Source of the DNA: Planctomycetota bacterium
Lineage (GTDB): Bacteria > Planctomycetota > Phycisphaerae > SM23-33
Reading direction: 5' to 3'
Assembly (NCBI GenBank): GCA_016235825.1
Contig: JACRIL010000237.1
Span: 1-43,445 of the forward strand
Length of the DNA stretch: 43,445 bases
Part shown: positions 18,191 to 27,345 of the stretch, piece by piece
How the letters are laid out: each line of letters starts with the position of its first letter
Position numbering within the stretch: position 1 is the stretch's first letter
The notes under the pieces: generated by a model
Databases searched by the model: none
What the model was told of the DNA's origin: nothing
Seen by the model: only the letters and a program-made list of their open reading frames with translations
Made by a program: the position numbers and the translations under genes

Positions 18191-18208
18191 ATATCGGCTC
18201 GCCGATAT
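18191..18208. promoter_or_regulatory. perfect palindrome, candidate operator
   Basis: ATATCGGC-tc-GCCGATAT is a perfect 8-base inverted repeat with a 2-base centre. It lies in the divergent region between two lipoprotein genes, immediately before a possible -10 (TAGAAT at 18211-18216) for the plus-strand gene. The position suggests a repressor site. Confidence 0.45.
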
Positions 18209-18256
18209 ATTAGAATACCTGTTTCAGCTCGCAAAAGAGGGCTTAGAGCGATCTTA

Positions 18257-20584
18257 ATGGGACGCAGCACGGGAAAAAATCGTTCGGTGAATATCACGCC
18301 GGCCCCGCCGCCCGCGATGTTTTCGGCGAAGGCGGCCGGATGGGTCGCGCTCTGCCTTGCGGGCTGGCTTTTCGCGCTGGGCGGCTGCTCGTGGAAGGGG
18401 TTGGTGCAGCAGCGCAAGGAGATGCCGCCCTCGGCGGGCGCATGGAAGATATATGAGGGTTGGCCCTTTGCCGCCCGCGAGGCCGCCAACAGGCAGCAGC
18501 AGACGGCCCAGGCGCTCAACGTGCCGAAGGATTACATCCTCGACCTTGGCGGCGGGACGAGCATCAGGTTCGTCCTCATTCCGGCGGGCAGATTCGTCAT
18601 GGGTTCGCCGGACGACGAGGCGGAACACCAGCTTCGCGAGTCCCCCGCCCACGAGGTCGTGCTGACCCGGCCCTACTACATGTCCGCATTTGAGGTTACG
18701 CAGGAGCAATACAAGGCCGTCTGCGGCCATAATCCCGCCGAGTTCAAGGACCCCGCCAGGCCGGTCGAGGGCGTAACATGGAGCGATGCCGCCGGCTTCT
18801 GCGAAAAACTGTCGGCCAGGACGGGTCTGAAGATCGCCCTGCCGGCCGAGGCACAGTGGGAATTCGCCTGCCGGGCCGGTGCGGAAACGCCCTTCAACAC
18901 CGGCAGAAACATCACGACCGACCAGGCCAATTACGACGGCAACTATTCCTACGCCAAGGGGCCCAAGGGGGAGTTCCGCGACTCGACAACGCAGGCCGGA
19001 GTCTTCGCCCCCAACGCCTTCGGCCTGTGCGACATGCACGGCAACGTCTGGGAATGGTGCCGCGACTGGCTCGACGACAACGAGTATCACGTCGGCGCTA
19101 CGATGGCCATCGACCCGGCGGGCGCACCCCAGGGAGAAAACAAGGTACTGCGGGGCGGGTGCTGGTATCTCAATCCCGGCTTCGCCCGCAGCGCGTATCG
19201 CAACAGTCTGCCCCCCGCGATGTTCAACAATCAGATCGGGTTCCGGCTGGTGATGGAAATTCCCGGCGTCGGTTCGGCCCAGGGCAATTTCGATATTCAG
19301 ACCAAACCTGCTGACAAGGGGCCGGCACAACCGCAAGGCCAACCGCAGCCGCCTTCGACGCAAGGGTCGGCCGGGCCGTTCCCATCTGACGGCGTCGCAC
19401 AAAATCCGCCGTCGGACCCGTCCCCCAGAGTTCCACAGCCGGATCCCGATCCGATTCGCCCGCCGCCTAAACAGCCCGACCCGCCGGTTCGGCAACCTGT
19501 CCCGCCACCGGTGCGTCCGGTCTCGCCGCCCGTCGCGCAGCCTAAGAACAGCGAGCTTGTTTTCACCGACTGGCCGTTCGACAAGGACCAGGCGGCGCAG
19601 CGGCAGAGCCGCACGGCCCAGGCGCTGGGCGTCGAGCCGCAACTGGAGCTCGATTTGGGCGGCGGGGCGTCGATCAAGCTGTCGCTGATTCCGGCCGGCA
19701 GATTCACGATGGGCTCGCCCGACAACGAAAAAGGCCGGCGCAACGCCGAAGGCCCGCAGCACCAGGTTACCATCGCCCGGCCGTTCTACATGGGAATCTG
19801 CGAGATAACGCAGAAACAATACCAGGCCGTTGCCGGCGAAAACCCCAGCGGCCACAAGAACCCCGACAACCCCGTCGAAAAAGTTACGTGGACAAACGCG
19901 ACGGCCTTCTGCCTCAAACGGTCCGAAAAGACCGGCAGAATGGTCCGCCTGCCGACCGAGGCGCAGTGGGAATACGCATGCCGGGCCGGGGCGGCCGGCA
20001 GGTTCTGCTACGGCGACAAGGATTCCAGCCTGTCGGACTACTGCTGGTACCTGGCGTCGGCGGGGCATCAGACGCACCCGGTTGCCCAGAAGGCGGCAAA
20101 CGCCTTCGGCCTGCAGGACATGCACGGCAACGTCTGGGAATGGTGCTCCGACTGGTATACCGAGACGTATCCGACAGAGGACGCAGCCGATCCGGCCGGG
20201 CCGCAGACAGGCACGTGGCGGGTGGTGCGCGGCGGGGCGTGGGACGCCGCCCCGCAGGACTGCCGCTCGGCCGTGCGAAGCAAGTTTCTGCCCGACAAGC
20301 AGGAGGAAAGCTATGGCTTCCGTATCGTCGTCGAGGCCGAAAAAGGCAAGGCCGTAGCCCCGCCCGTAAATCCGCCGATCAATCCTCCGCCCGTCAACCC
20401 GCCACCGGTTGCCACCAGACCCGACGACACGAAATTGAATATCGACTGGACTCCGCTGCCGCCGCCCCAGTCGCGCCCCGCCCCTCCGCCCCCGCCGCCG
20501 GACGTGCCCAAAGGCTTCCTTGAACTGCTCGCCCCGTCCACGGCGCCGGCCAGCCAGCCGGATACCCAAAAAGCCGGGCAATAA
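18257..20584 (+). CDS. lipoprotein with two SUMF1/FGE-fold domains
   Basis: This 775-residue protein starts with a signal region ending in LFALGGC, a lipobox. Two repeats follow, each a short segment (GWPF/DWPF...RQ..TAQALNV) plus an FGE-sulfatase domain: domain 1 at about residues 95-335 and domain 2 at about 465-700. Both show IPAGRF.MGSP and FGL.DMHGNVWEWC. Proline-rich linkers lie between the domains and at the C-terminus. In formylglycine-generating enzymes two cysteines form the active site. Here domain 1 has RGGCW and then SAYR without the pair, and domain 2 has only DCRSAVR, so oxidase activity is unlikely and a binding role is more probable. An alternative start at 18317 removes 20 residues but keeps the lipobox. 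No strong ribosome binding site was seen. Confidence 0.85.
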   Translation: MGRSTGKNRSVNITPAPPPAMFSAKAAGWVALCLAGWLFALGGCSWKGLVQQRKEMPPSAGAWKIYEGWPFAAREAANRQQQTAQALNVPKDYILDLGGGTSIRFVLIPAGRFVMGSPDDEAEHQLRESPAHEVVLTRPYYMSAFEVTQEQYKAVCGHNPAEFKDPARPVEGVTWSDAAGFCEKLSARTGLKIALPAEAQWEFACRAGAETPFNTGRNITTDQANYDGNYSYAKGPKGEFRDSTTQAGVFAPNAFGLCDMHGNVWEWCRDWLDDNEYHVGATMAIDPAGAPQGENKVLRGGCWYLNPGFARSAYRNSLPPAMFNNQIGFRLVMEIPGVGSAQGNFDIQTKPADKGPAQPQGQPQPPSTQGSAGPFPSDGVAQNPPSDPSPRVPQPDPDPIRPPPKQPDPPVRQPVPPPVRPVSPPVAQPKNSELVFTDWPFDKDQAAQRQSRTAQALGVEPQLELDLGGGASIKLSLIPAGRFTMGSPDNEKGRRNAEGPQHQVTIARPFYMGICEITQKQYQAVAGENPSGHKNPDNPVEKVTWTNATAFCLKRSEKTGRMVRLPTEAQWEYACRAGAAGRFCYGDKDSSLSDYCWYLASAGHQTHPVAQKAANAFGLQDMHGNVWEWCSDWYTETYPTEDAADPAGPQTGTWRVVRGGAWDAAPQDCRSAVRSKFLPDKQEESYGFRIVVEAEKGKAVAPPVNPPINPPPVNPPPVATRPDDTKLNIDWTPLPPPQSRPAPPPPPPDVPKGFLELLAPSTAPASQPDTQKAGQ

Positions 20585-20618
20585 AATCTCAAATTTGAAA
20601 TTTCAGATTTGAGATTTT
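20583..20618. terminator. bidirectional terminator hairpin
   Basis: AAAATCTCAAAT (20583-20594) and ATTTGAGATTTT (20607-20618) form a perfect 12-base AT-rich stem between two convergent genes. The A-run on one side and T-run on the other make it a candidate for both strands. Confidence 0.6.
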
Positions 20619-20640
20619 TACGGCACTTCCGCACGCCAGT

Positions 20641-21357
20641 CTATCTGACGTCCTCGATTTCTTTCTCCGGCGGTTGCCTCACAATCCTTTCCAGCGAATC
20701 TTTACACATGTTGCGAACTTCCGCAGCAGCGTCTTTTTGCATTGTTTCCGCGAGAGCCTTCACCACCCGTGTATCTCTGAAATTGCCCAAAGTTTCCGCC
20801 GCGGTTAACCGCACAAAATACAGGCTTTCAGGATTTTGCATTGCTTTTATCAGCGGATATATGGCTTTTGTGCCGCCGAGCCGCACCAGAGCCTCAATCA
20901 TACAACAGCGGACCGTGCTCAAGCCTTCCGGCCATTCGTCATTGTGGAGATAATCATAAAAATATTTTGAGTCAACGTCCAAAGCCTTTACGAGGGAATC
21001 AAACGCCCTAACATCGCCGACTTTACTTAAAAGCACGATTGCTGCAAAACGAACTTTGCTATTTTCATCATCCAGAAGATGAACCAGTTCCGGCGTTGCC
21101 ACACTTCCTGTTGCCGCCATTTCTTTTTCTATGACATCCCAATTCCTCGACTTGGGCTTTTCTTTCAGCAGAAAATCCAGGTTCATTTTTCTGAGAAGTC
21201 TTTCGGTTCGCGTGTCTGGGTATCCGGCCGCCTCGTAGACAAGCTGGCACACCTTGCGATCAACCGCGTGGGATTGCCAGTACCAGCAGTATCCGCCAAT
21301 TCCGCCGGCAATGACCAGCAGGCCAGCCAGCCAGAAAATTTTTCGTCTTTGAGTCAT
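20641..21357 (-). CDS. membrane-anchored HEAT-like repeat protein (paralog 2)
   Basis: This 238-residue protein starts MTQRRKIFWLAGLLVIAGGI, an N-terminal membrane helix with a short basic cytoplasmic end. The rest is a helical-repeat domain of HEAT/PBS-lyase type (TPELVHLLDDENSKVRFAAIVLLSKVGDVRAFDSLVKAL). It is a close paralog of the preceding gene at 21368-22141, sharing GGIGGYCWYWQSHAVDRKV. The frame stays open upstream to a GTG at 21399 inside the paralog, but the ATG at 21357 aligns with the paralog's start. AGGAG lies about 14 bases upstream. The role is probably protein-protein interaction at the membrane. Confidence 0.8.
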   Translation of the reverse strand: MTQRRKIFWLAGLLVIAGGIGGYCWYWQSHAVDRKVCQLVYEAAGYPDTRTERLLRKMNLDFLLKEKPKSRNWDVIEKEMAATGSVATPELVHLLDDENSKVRFAAIVLLSKVGDVRAFDSLVKALDVDSKYFYDYLHNDEWPEGLSTVRCCMIEALVRLGGTKAIYPLIKAMQNPESLYFVRLTAAETLGNFRDTRVVKALAETMQKDAAAEVRNMCKDSLERIVRQPPEKEIEDVR

Positions 21358-21367
21358 GTTGAGTTTA

Positions 21368-22141
21368 TCATTCTCCTGCCGTTTGCGCGGACTGCTCACT
21401 TGGCATAGTTGCGGCTGATAGAATGTTTCTCATTGCTTCATCGAAGATTTTCTCTGATATAAGCTCGTTCTGTCTTGCCTGCTTTAAGTACTCGATTGCC
21501 CTTGCATCGCCGAGTTGCCCCAAAGTTTTTGCGACAAAATCATTGTCCCACTCTACTTCTGAATGCATTGATTCACATAGTTCCTCAACAACTCTTTTGT
21601 CTCCAAGCCTGCCAAGTGCCAATGCCACATCAAAACGAACGGCATAATAATATGTTTCATTTTGCAATATTTGAAACAACGGTTCAACCGAACGCTTATC
21701 TCCCAAGTCGCCCAGAGAATAAGCCGCCCGGCAACGAACGTCCATAACGGCATCCTTCCTTAAAATATTTATCAGAGGTTTGATTGCCCTTGCATCACCA
21801 ACAGACCCAAGCATATAAGCAGCCCACCACCGAATATCCTCATTATCATCATTAAGGAGACAAACCAATTCCGGCGTTGCGGCAGGCCCTATTGTCATCA
21901 TTTCATTGACGATAACATCATCTTTCCTCTTTCCCGGTTTTTGATGCAGCAGGAAATCAAGTTTCCATTCCTTGAGGAATTTTTCTGTCCTTGAGTCTGG
22001 ATAGTTGGCTACTTCATAGACGAGTTCGTACACCTTGCGATCAACCGCGTGGGATTGCCAGTACCAGCAGTATCCGCCGATTCCGCCGGCAAGGGTCAGC
22101 AGGATCAAACCAATCCAGATTGCCTTTCGTCTCCGGGACAT
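21368..22141 (-). CDS. membrane-anchored HEAT-like repeat protein (paralog 1)
   Basis: This 257-residue protein has an N-terminal membrane helix (KAIWIGLILLTLAGGIGGYCW) and then HEAT/PBS-lyase-like repeats such as DIRWWAAYMLGSVGDARAIK and DVRCRAAYSLGDLGDKRSVE, spaced at about 30 residues. Such repeats act as interaction surfaces rather than enzymes. It lies directly upstream of its paralog, 10 bases apart, so the pair arose by tandem duplication. There is no ribosome binding site. Instead an extended -10 (TGGTATAAT) ends 7 bases before the ATG, which suggests a leaderless transcript. Confidence 0.85.
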   Translation of the reverse strand: MSRRRKAIWIGLILLTLAGGIGGYCWYWQSHAVDRKVYELVYEVANYPDSRTEKFLKEWKLDFLLHQKPGKRKDDVIVNEMMTIGPAATPELVCLLNDDNEDIRWWAAYMLGSVGDARAIKPLINILRKDAVMDVRCRAAYSLGDLGDKRSVEPLFQILQNETYYYAVRFDVALALGRLGDKRVVEELCESMHSEVEWDNDFVAKTLGQLGDARAIEYLKQARQNELISEKIFDEAMRNILSAATMPSEQSAQTAGE

Positions 22142-22148
22142 GGATAGG

Positions 22149-22157
22149 ATTATACCA
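22149..22157 (-). promoter_or_regulatory. extended -10 promoter, possible leaderless start
   Basis: TGGTATAAT on the minus strand fits the extended -10 consensus. Its last base is 7 bases before the ATG at 22141, where the transcription start would be expected. No Shine-Dalgarno sequence is present. Confidence 0.5.
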
Positions 22158-22201
22158 CAAATCCCATTCAGGCCATCACGGGTTTACATTCTCCGCGGCC
22201 G

Positions 22202-23194
22202 TCATTTTCCCGTCCAGAGGTAGAGGAACTGCGGGTGGTCGAGGCCGGCCAGGCTGTCGGCGTCGATGTTTATAAGGTTCGCCTGCGGGGCGACGTCCGG
22301 CGACTGGCTGTAGACGTTGGGCTTGTAGCCCAGCGGACGGTGATAGATGACGAGCTTCACCTTCTGCGAGCCGCACATCGATTTTGCCAGCACGACGGCG
22401 TCCTGCACCGTGCCAAGCTTGTCGACAAGCCCTTTGTCCATGGCCTGCTGGCCGGTATAAACCCGCCCGTCGGCCAGGCTCTCGACGATCGGAGGCTCGA
22501 TCCTGTTGCGGGATTTTTTAACGGTGTCAAGGAACCGCTTGTAAAACTCATCCACTATTGCCTGGAGAATCGCCAAGTCTTTTTCGTCGTAGGGCTTGAG
22601 CATGCTGCCCATGTCCTTGTGCTTGCCGCTGACGAGGGCCCTGGCCTCGATGCCGAGCATCTTCATCGTGCCCGTGAAATTCACAGTCTGCACAATCACG
22701 CCGATCGAGCCGGTGATGCTGGTCGGGTGCGCGACAATCGTGTCAGCCCCGCAGGCGATCATGTATCCGCCGCTGGCGCCCACGTCCTCGATGACCGCCA
22801 CCACCGGGACCTTGCGGGCCTGGCGGAACTGGAGCAGGCGGTTGTACATCACGTCGCTGGCGGTAACCCCGCCGCCCGGCGAATTGATCCGCACGACAAG
22901 GGCCTTGACGTCCGGGTCGGCCTGGGCCTTGTCGATCTTCTCGACGAACATGCTCATCGGATTTTCGCCCGGCCCGAAAAGCCCGCCCTTGCGGCGGCTG
23001 TTCATTATCATGCCGTCCACGTCCACCACGGCGATCTTGTCCTGCACGCCCCAGCCGGAGTCCTGCGCTACGACCGTTTCCTTGAGCTGCTGGTCCACCG
23101 GGACCGGAGTGATGAGATACCCCGAACTTTGCGGGGCGCAGGCGGGCAGGACGATCGCGGCCGACAATATCAGGATGGTCTGTTTGGCGTTCAT
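22202..23194 (-). CDS. sppA: signal peptide peptidase SppA-type serine protease
   Basis: This 330-residue membrane-associated protease of the S49 family degrades signal peptides left in the membrane. It has a lipoprotein-like signal ending LPAC (Cys19). The nucleophile is Ser141 in DVGASGGYM and the general base is Lys191 in SGKHKD, the Ser-Lys dyad of short bacterial SppA. RINSPGGGV near residue 102 is a family signature. The frame is open upstream to a TTG at 23215, but the ATG at 23194 gives a better signal peptide. A -10-like TACAAT lies 7 bases before it, again suggesting a leaderless message. Confidence 0.92.
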   Translation of the reverse strand: MNAKQTILILSAAIVLPACAPQSSGYLITPVPVDQQLKETVVAQDSGWGVQDKIAVVDVDGMIMNSRRKGGLFGPGENPMSMFVEKIDKAQADPDVKALVVRINSPGGGVTASDVMYNRLLQFRQARKVPVVAVIEDVGASGGYMIACGADTIVAHPTSITGSIGVIVQTVNFTGTMKMLGIEARALVSGKHKDMGSMLKPYDEKDLAILQAIVDEFYKRFLDTVKKSRNRIEPPIVESLADGRVYTGQQAMDKGLVDKLGTVQDAVVLAKSMCGSQKVKLVIYHRPLGYKPNVYSQSPDVAPQANLINIDADSLAGLDHPQFLYLWTGK

Positions 23195-23201
23195 GCCGGC
23201 A

Positions 23202-23207
23202 ATTGTA
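23202..23207 (-). promoter_or_regulatory. -10 element near sppA start, possible leaderless start
   Basis: TACAAT on the minus strand ends 7 bases before the ATG at 23194. A weak -35 (TTGCTT) is 18 bases further upstream. Confidence 0.4.
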
Positions 23208-23335
23208 TGAAACAACCGGCCCGCAAAGCAAGCGGTTAGCGAACCTGTTGTCTGCGAATAAAGAGTAAATCAGAAGGTTTTATAAATTCAGACAATGAAA
23301 AGCAACTTTACAAGGACCATATGGCGCCGCCAGTT

Positions 23336-24385
23336 TCAATATTTGCCGAATTTTTTCGCCGCTTCGTACATGGCCAGGACGTTTTCCGTCGGCGAGTTGT
23401 CCTGGATGCTGTGGGTGGGCGAGAGGATGTACCCGCCGCCCGGCATCATAATCTCCAGTGTTTCGCGGACGTTTCCGGCGACCTCATCCGGCGTGCCGTA
23501 GGCGAGCGGACCGGCGGTTGAGATGCAGCCGTGGAAGGCCAGCTTGTCGCCCCAACGCTTCTTGAGATATGCCGGGGCCATATTGGCCGCTTCCGGCTGA
23601 AGCGTCTCGACGCACGTGATGCCTATCTCGACGAAATCGTCGAACGCCCAACTGCTTGAGCCGCAGCTATGAATCATGGTCGGGATTTTGAACGCCTTGG
23701 CCAGGGCGACGAATTTTTCAATCCAGGGGCGGATGTGCCTGCGGAAAAGTTCCAGGCTTATCGTCGGGCCCCGCTGCGTGCCCAGGTCCTCGCCGAGGCA
23801 CATAAGGTCGATCTTTCCGCGGCCCGCATCCAGCGTGCGGCGGGTAATTTCCAACTGGATATTGTTGCGGCGTTCGATCAGCCGCAGGCCGGCCTCGTCG
23901 TCGGTTATCAGGTCCACCAGAATCTGTTCCATGGTTCGCAGCATGCCGCAACTGTTGATGATGTCGCCCAAGCCGGCATGGCCAGCAGTGACGCAGAAAT
24001 CGCGAACCTTGTCGCAGGCGGCTGGTATTCCGCTGTAATCGAAGTCGTCGGGATTCGGCATCGGCCAGGCCTCGATCTGTTCGACCGACGCGTTTGTCAG
24101 GGGCCAGTCGCAGTAGTCCCAATATCCGCCGCTTGAGTGTTCCACCCAGCGGCGGCGGATTCCCCAGTAGTCGACCTTGATGTCGCCCATGTCGGCGCGA
24201 AGTTTTTCCCCGATATAACGCGGTCCTACGCTTCTGAAATCAATTTCCAGGGCCTCGGCAAGATCGTCCGTTTTGAAATGTTCTTTCAGCCGACGATCAA
24301 TGCCATCGTTGCCATAATAATTGACCGGCACGCGGTCCGGCGTCCGGCGGGCCAATGCCGTCAGCACTCGTTCTTTTGATTTCAT
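23336..24385 (-). CDS. uroporphyrinogen decarboxylase-fold protein (MtaA-like, second copy)
   Basis: This 349-residue UROD-superfamily protein begins MKSKERVLTALARRTPDRVPV, the standard opening of the MtaA-like group. TMIHSCGSSSWAF near residue 240 contains the His-x-Cys zinc pair, as in the homolog at 14066-15064. Family length is about 340. The likely activity is methyl transfer to or from a corrinoid or other carrier, or a related lyase reaction; a HemE role is unlikely. It lies 34 bases after the PfkB kinase gene in the same direction, so the two probably form an operon. The ribosome binding site (AGAGG) is weak and about 12 bases away. Confidence 0.85.
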   Translation of the reverse strand: MKSKERVLTALARRTPDRVPVNYYGNDGIDRRLKEHFKTDDLAEALEIDFRSVGPRYIGEKLRADMGDIKVDYWGIRRRWVEHSSGGYWDYCDWPLTNASVEQIEAWPMPNPDDFDYSGIPAACDKVRDFCVTAGHAGLGDIINSCGMLRTMEQILVDLITDDEAGLRLIERRNNIQLEITRRTLDAGRGKIDLMCLGEDLGTQRGPTISLELFRRHIRPWIEKFVALAKAFKIPTMIHSCGSSSWAFDDFVEIGITCVETLQPEAANMAPAYLKKRWGDKLAFHGCISTAGPLAYGTPDEVAGNVRETLEIMMPGGGYILSPTHSIQDNSPTENVLAMYEAAKKFGKY

Positions 24386-24419
24386 GGAATTTGATGCCTC
24401 TCTATTCAGGCGCCACAGC

Positions 24420-25328
<909 letters not shown>

Positions 25329-25452
25329 TGTGTTCCTTTCAGACAAGGACCGCAGAGTAAGAATTTTCGCGTCCTTACGCAAGTTGTTTGTGGATTCGCC
25401 GGGCGGGGCTTGCTTTTTGAAGTTTCGGGCCTAATTATGAGAATAGAAAGCC

Positions 25453-26415
25453 ATGATAACGCCCGCACTACGTCCGGTCGGCCTGGTGTATCACGAGCAG
25501 TGCCTGCGGCACGTGCCCGGCGCGGGGCACCCCGACGCGCCCAACAGGCTTGATGCAATCCGCCAGGGCCTGGCCAAGGAAGGCCTGATGGACAAGCTGG
25601 CCCGCATTGAGCCGGCGGAGATGAGGCCGGAATACATCGAGGCGGTCCACACGAGGCAGTACATCGAGATCGCCCGGCAGGACATCATCAGCCGCAAAAA
25701 GACGCTCTCTACGGGCGACACGGCCGTCTGCGAGGAAAGCTTCGATGCGGCCCGGCGCGCGGTGGGATGCGTGGTGGCGGGCGTCGAGGCGGTGGCCGCC
25801 GGAAAAGTGCAGAGCGTTTTCTGCGCCATCCGTCCGCCGGGGCATCATTCCACGCCCAGTGCGGGCATGGGCTTTTGCGTTTTCAACAACGCCGCCATCG
25901 CCGCCCGGCACGCGCAGCTTCACTGCGGAGTCGGCAAGGTGTTCATACTGGACTGGGACGTGCATCACGGCAACGGCACGCAGGATGCGTTCTGGGAAGA
26001 CGGCAGCGTCCTGGCCTGTTCGATCCACCAGGACGGGTTGTACCCCATGCCGATCACCGGCCAGGGGCACGCCGATGAGACCGGGGCCGGCAAAGGGCTG
26101 GGCTGCAATATGAACATTCCCCTGCCGGCCGGCAGCGGAGATGAGGATATCGTGGCGGTCTTTCACTCGAAGATAGCGCCGGCGGCGGCGAGATTCAAAC
26201 CGGACCTGATCGTGATCTCGGCCGGATTCGACTCGCGGGTCGGCGACGCTCTGGGCGACTTCACCATCACCGACGACGGCTTTTCGCGCCTGACCCGCCT
26301 GACGATGGGCCTTATGGACTCCCCCCGGATCGTCAGTGTGCTTGAAGGCGGATACGATCCCGTAGGCCTTGCCTCCGCCGCCTGTCGGCATATCAGCACA
26401 CTGCTGACCGGCTGA
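25453..26415 (+). CDS. histone deacetylase-family amidohydrolase
   Basis: This 320-residue zinc enzyme of the arginase/deacetylase fold has the motifs RPPGHH (His131, His132), DWDVHHGNGT (Asp169, His171) and AGFD (Asp260), which supply the catalytic and zinc ligands. The closing EGGYDP holds the catalytic tyrosine. Bacterial members act on acetylpolyamines, acetoin-type or other acyl-amide substrates, so a small-molecule deacetylase is likely. The ribosome binding site is weak. A possible promoter (TTGCTT, 16 bases, TAATTA) precedes the start. Sugar-metabolism genes follow on the same strand. Confidence 0.92.
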   Translation: MITPALRPVGLVYHEQCLRHVPGAGHPDAPNRLDAIRQGLAKEGLMDKLARIEPAEMRPEYIEAVHTRQYIEIARQDIISRKKTLSTGDTAVCEESFDAARRAVGCVVAGVEAVAAGKVQSVFCAIRPPGHHSTPSAGMGFCVFNNAAIAARHAQLHCGVGKVFILDWDVHHGNGTQDAFWEDGSVLACSIHQDGLYPMPITGQGHADETGAGKGLGCNMNIPLPAGSGDEDIVAVFHSKIAPAAARFKPDLIVISAGFDSRVGDALGDFTITDDGFSRLTRLTMGLMDSPRIVSVLEGGYDPVGLASAACRHISTLLTG

Positions 26416-26460
26416 GGCTCCTCTCCGTTGTGCCCCATTGCATTGACCGAACAAATCCGC

Positions 26461-26490
26461 TTGCCAGTATCGGCCCGACTTTGGTAATAT
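26461..26490 (+). promoter_or_regulatory. promoter of the sugar isomerase-like gene
   Basis: TTGCCA (26461-26466) and TAATAT (26485-26490) are separated by 18 bases, close to the sigma-70 consensus. The gene start at 26531 is 40 bases downstream, with an AAAGGA ribosome binding site between. Confidence 0.5.
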
Positions 26491-26530
26491 CCCGCTCCCG
26501 CTGCACATTTCCGAAAGAAAGGACCGAATC

Positions 26531-27304
26531 ATGAGCGCACTGAAAGTGGGCGTGTTCCTCGACAACATGAAACTGGCTATTCCCCAGGCGATGGACGCCT
26601 GTTGCCGGATAGGGGCGGACGGCTTTCAGATATTCGTCATCAAGGGCGAGATGCTGGCCGAGAACATGACAAAAAAGGCCCGCGAGGATTTTCGCAAGGC
26701 CTACGAGTCGCGCAAGCTGGTTCTGTCGGCCACTTGCTGCGATTTCTCCGTCTCGTTCGACAAGCCGCAGGCTAGGGAGATGATTCCCAAGTACAAGGCC
26801 GCCGTCGATCAGGCGGTGGACCTGGGCACGAAGATAATCACCACGCATATCGGGCACGTGCCGGCGGACCTGGCCCCGGCCGTCTGCGACCCGATGCAAA
26901 AGGTGATCGAGGAAGTCGGCCGGTACGCCCAGAACAAGGGCGTAACCTTCGCAACCGAGACCGGACCGGAATCGGGGGCGACGCTGGCGGCATTGCTGGA
27001 CGGCGTGCAGACCCGCGGCGTCGGCGCTAACTTCGACCCGGCGAATCTGGTCATGAAAAAATTCGACCATTTGCAGTCCCTCCGCGATCTGAAAAAGTAC
27101 GTCGTGCACGCCCACGCCAAGGATGGCAAAAAGGGCAACGGCGAGGTGCCGCTGGGCGCCGGCGACGTGGGCTTCCCTAAATACATGGCCCTGATGAAGG
27201 AATTGGGGATTGACGTCTTCCACGTCATCGAGCGCGAGGCCGGGCCCGACCCGCTCAAGGACATGACAGAGGCAATAAAATTTCTGCGAAGTCTGCCGGC
27301 GTAG
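26531..27304 (+). CDS. sugar phosphate isomerase/epimerase-like TIM-barrel protein
   Basis: This 257-residue protein is of the xylose-isomerase-like (AP endonuclease 2) superfamily, whose members isomerise or epimerise sugars, inosose derivatives or related compounds with a divalent metal. Candidate metal residues are in ITTHIGHVP, FATETGPESG, ANFDPANLV, VVHAHAKDGKK and VIEREAG, in the order expected for this fold. A good ribosome binding site (AAAGGA) lies about eight bases before the start. It is 41 bases upstream of the Gfo/Idh/MocA gene, and such pairs are common in sugar or inositol catabolism. Confidence 0.88.
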   Translation: MSALKVGVFLDNMKLAIPQAMDACCRIGADGFQIFVIKGEMLAENMTKKAREDFRKAYESRKLVLSATCCDFSVSFDKPQAREMIPKYKAAVDQAVDLGTKIITTHIGHVPADLAPAVCDPMQKVIEEVGRYAQNKGVTFATETGPESGATLAALLDGVQTRGVGANFDPANLVMKKFDHLQSLRDLKKYVVHAHAKDGKKGNGEVPLGAGDVGFPKYMALMKELGIDVFHVIEREAGPDPLKDMTEAIKFLRSLPA

Positions 27305-27345
27305 ATGCCGCATCAGCAATTTTGGCAATTTTTCAGGAGCAATAA

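Noticed and set aside
18254..20581. 775-codon open frame on the minus strand opposite the SUMF1-domain gene
   Set aside because: The plus strand encodes recognisable FGE-fold domains. The minus-strand translation is low in complexity and has no known features.
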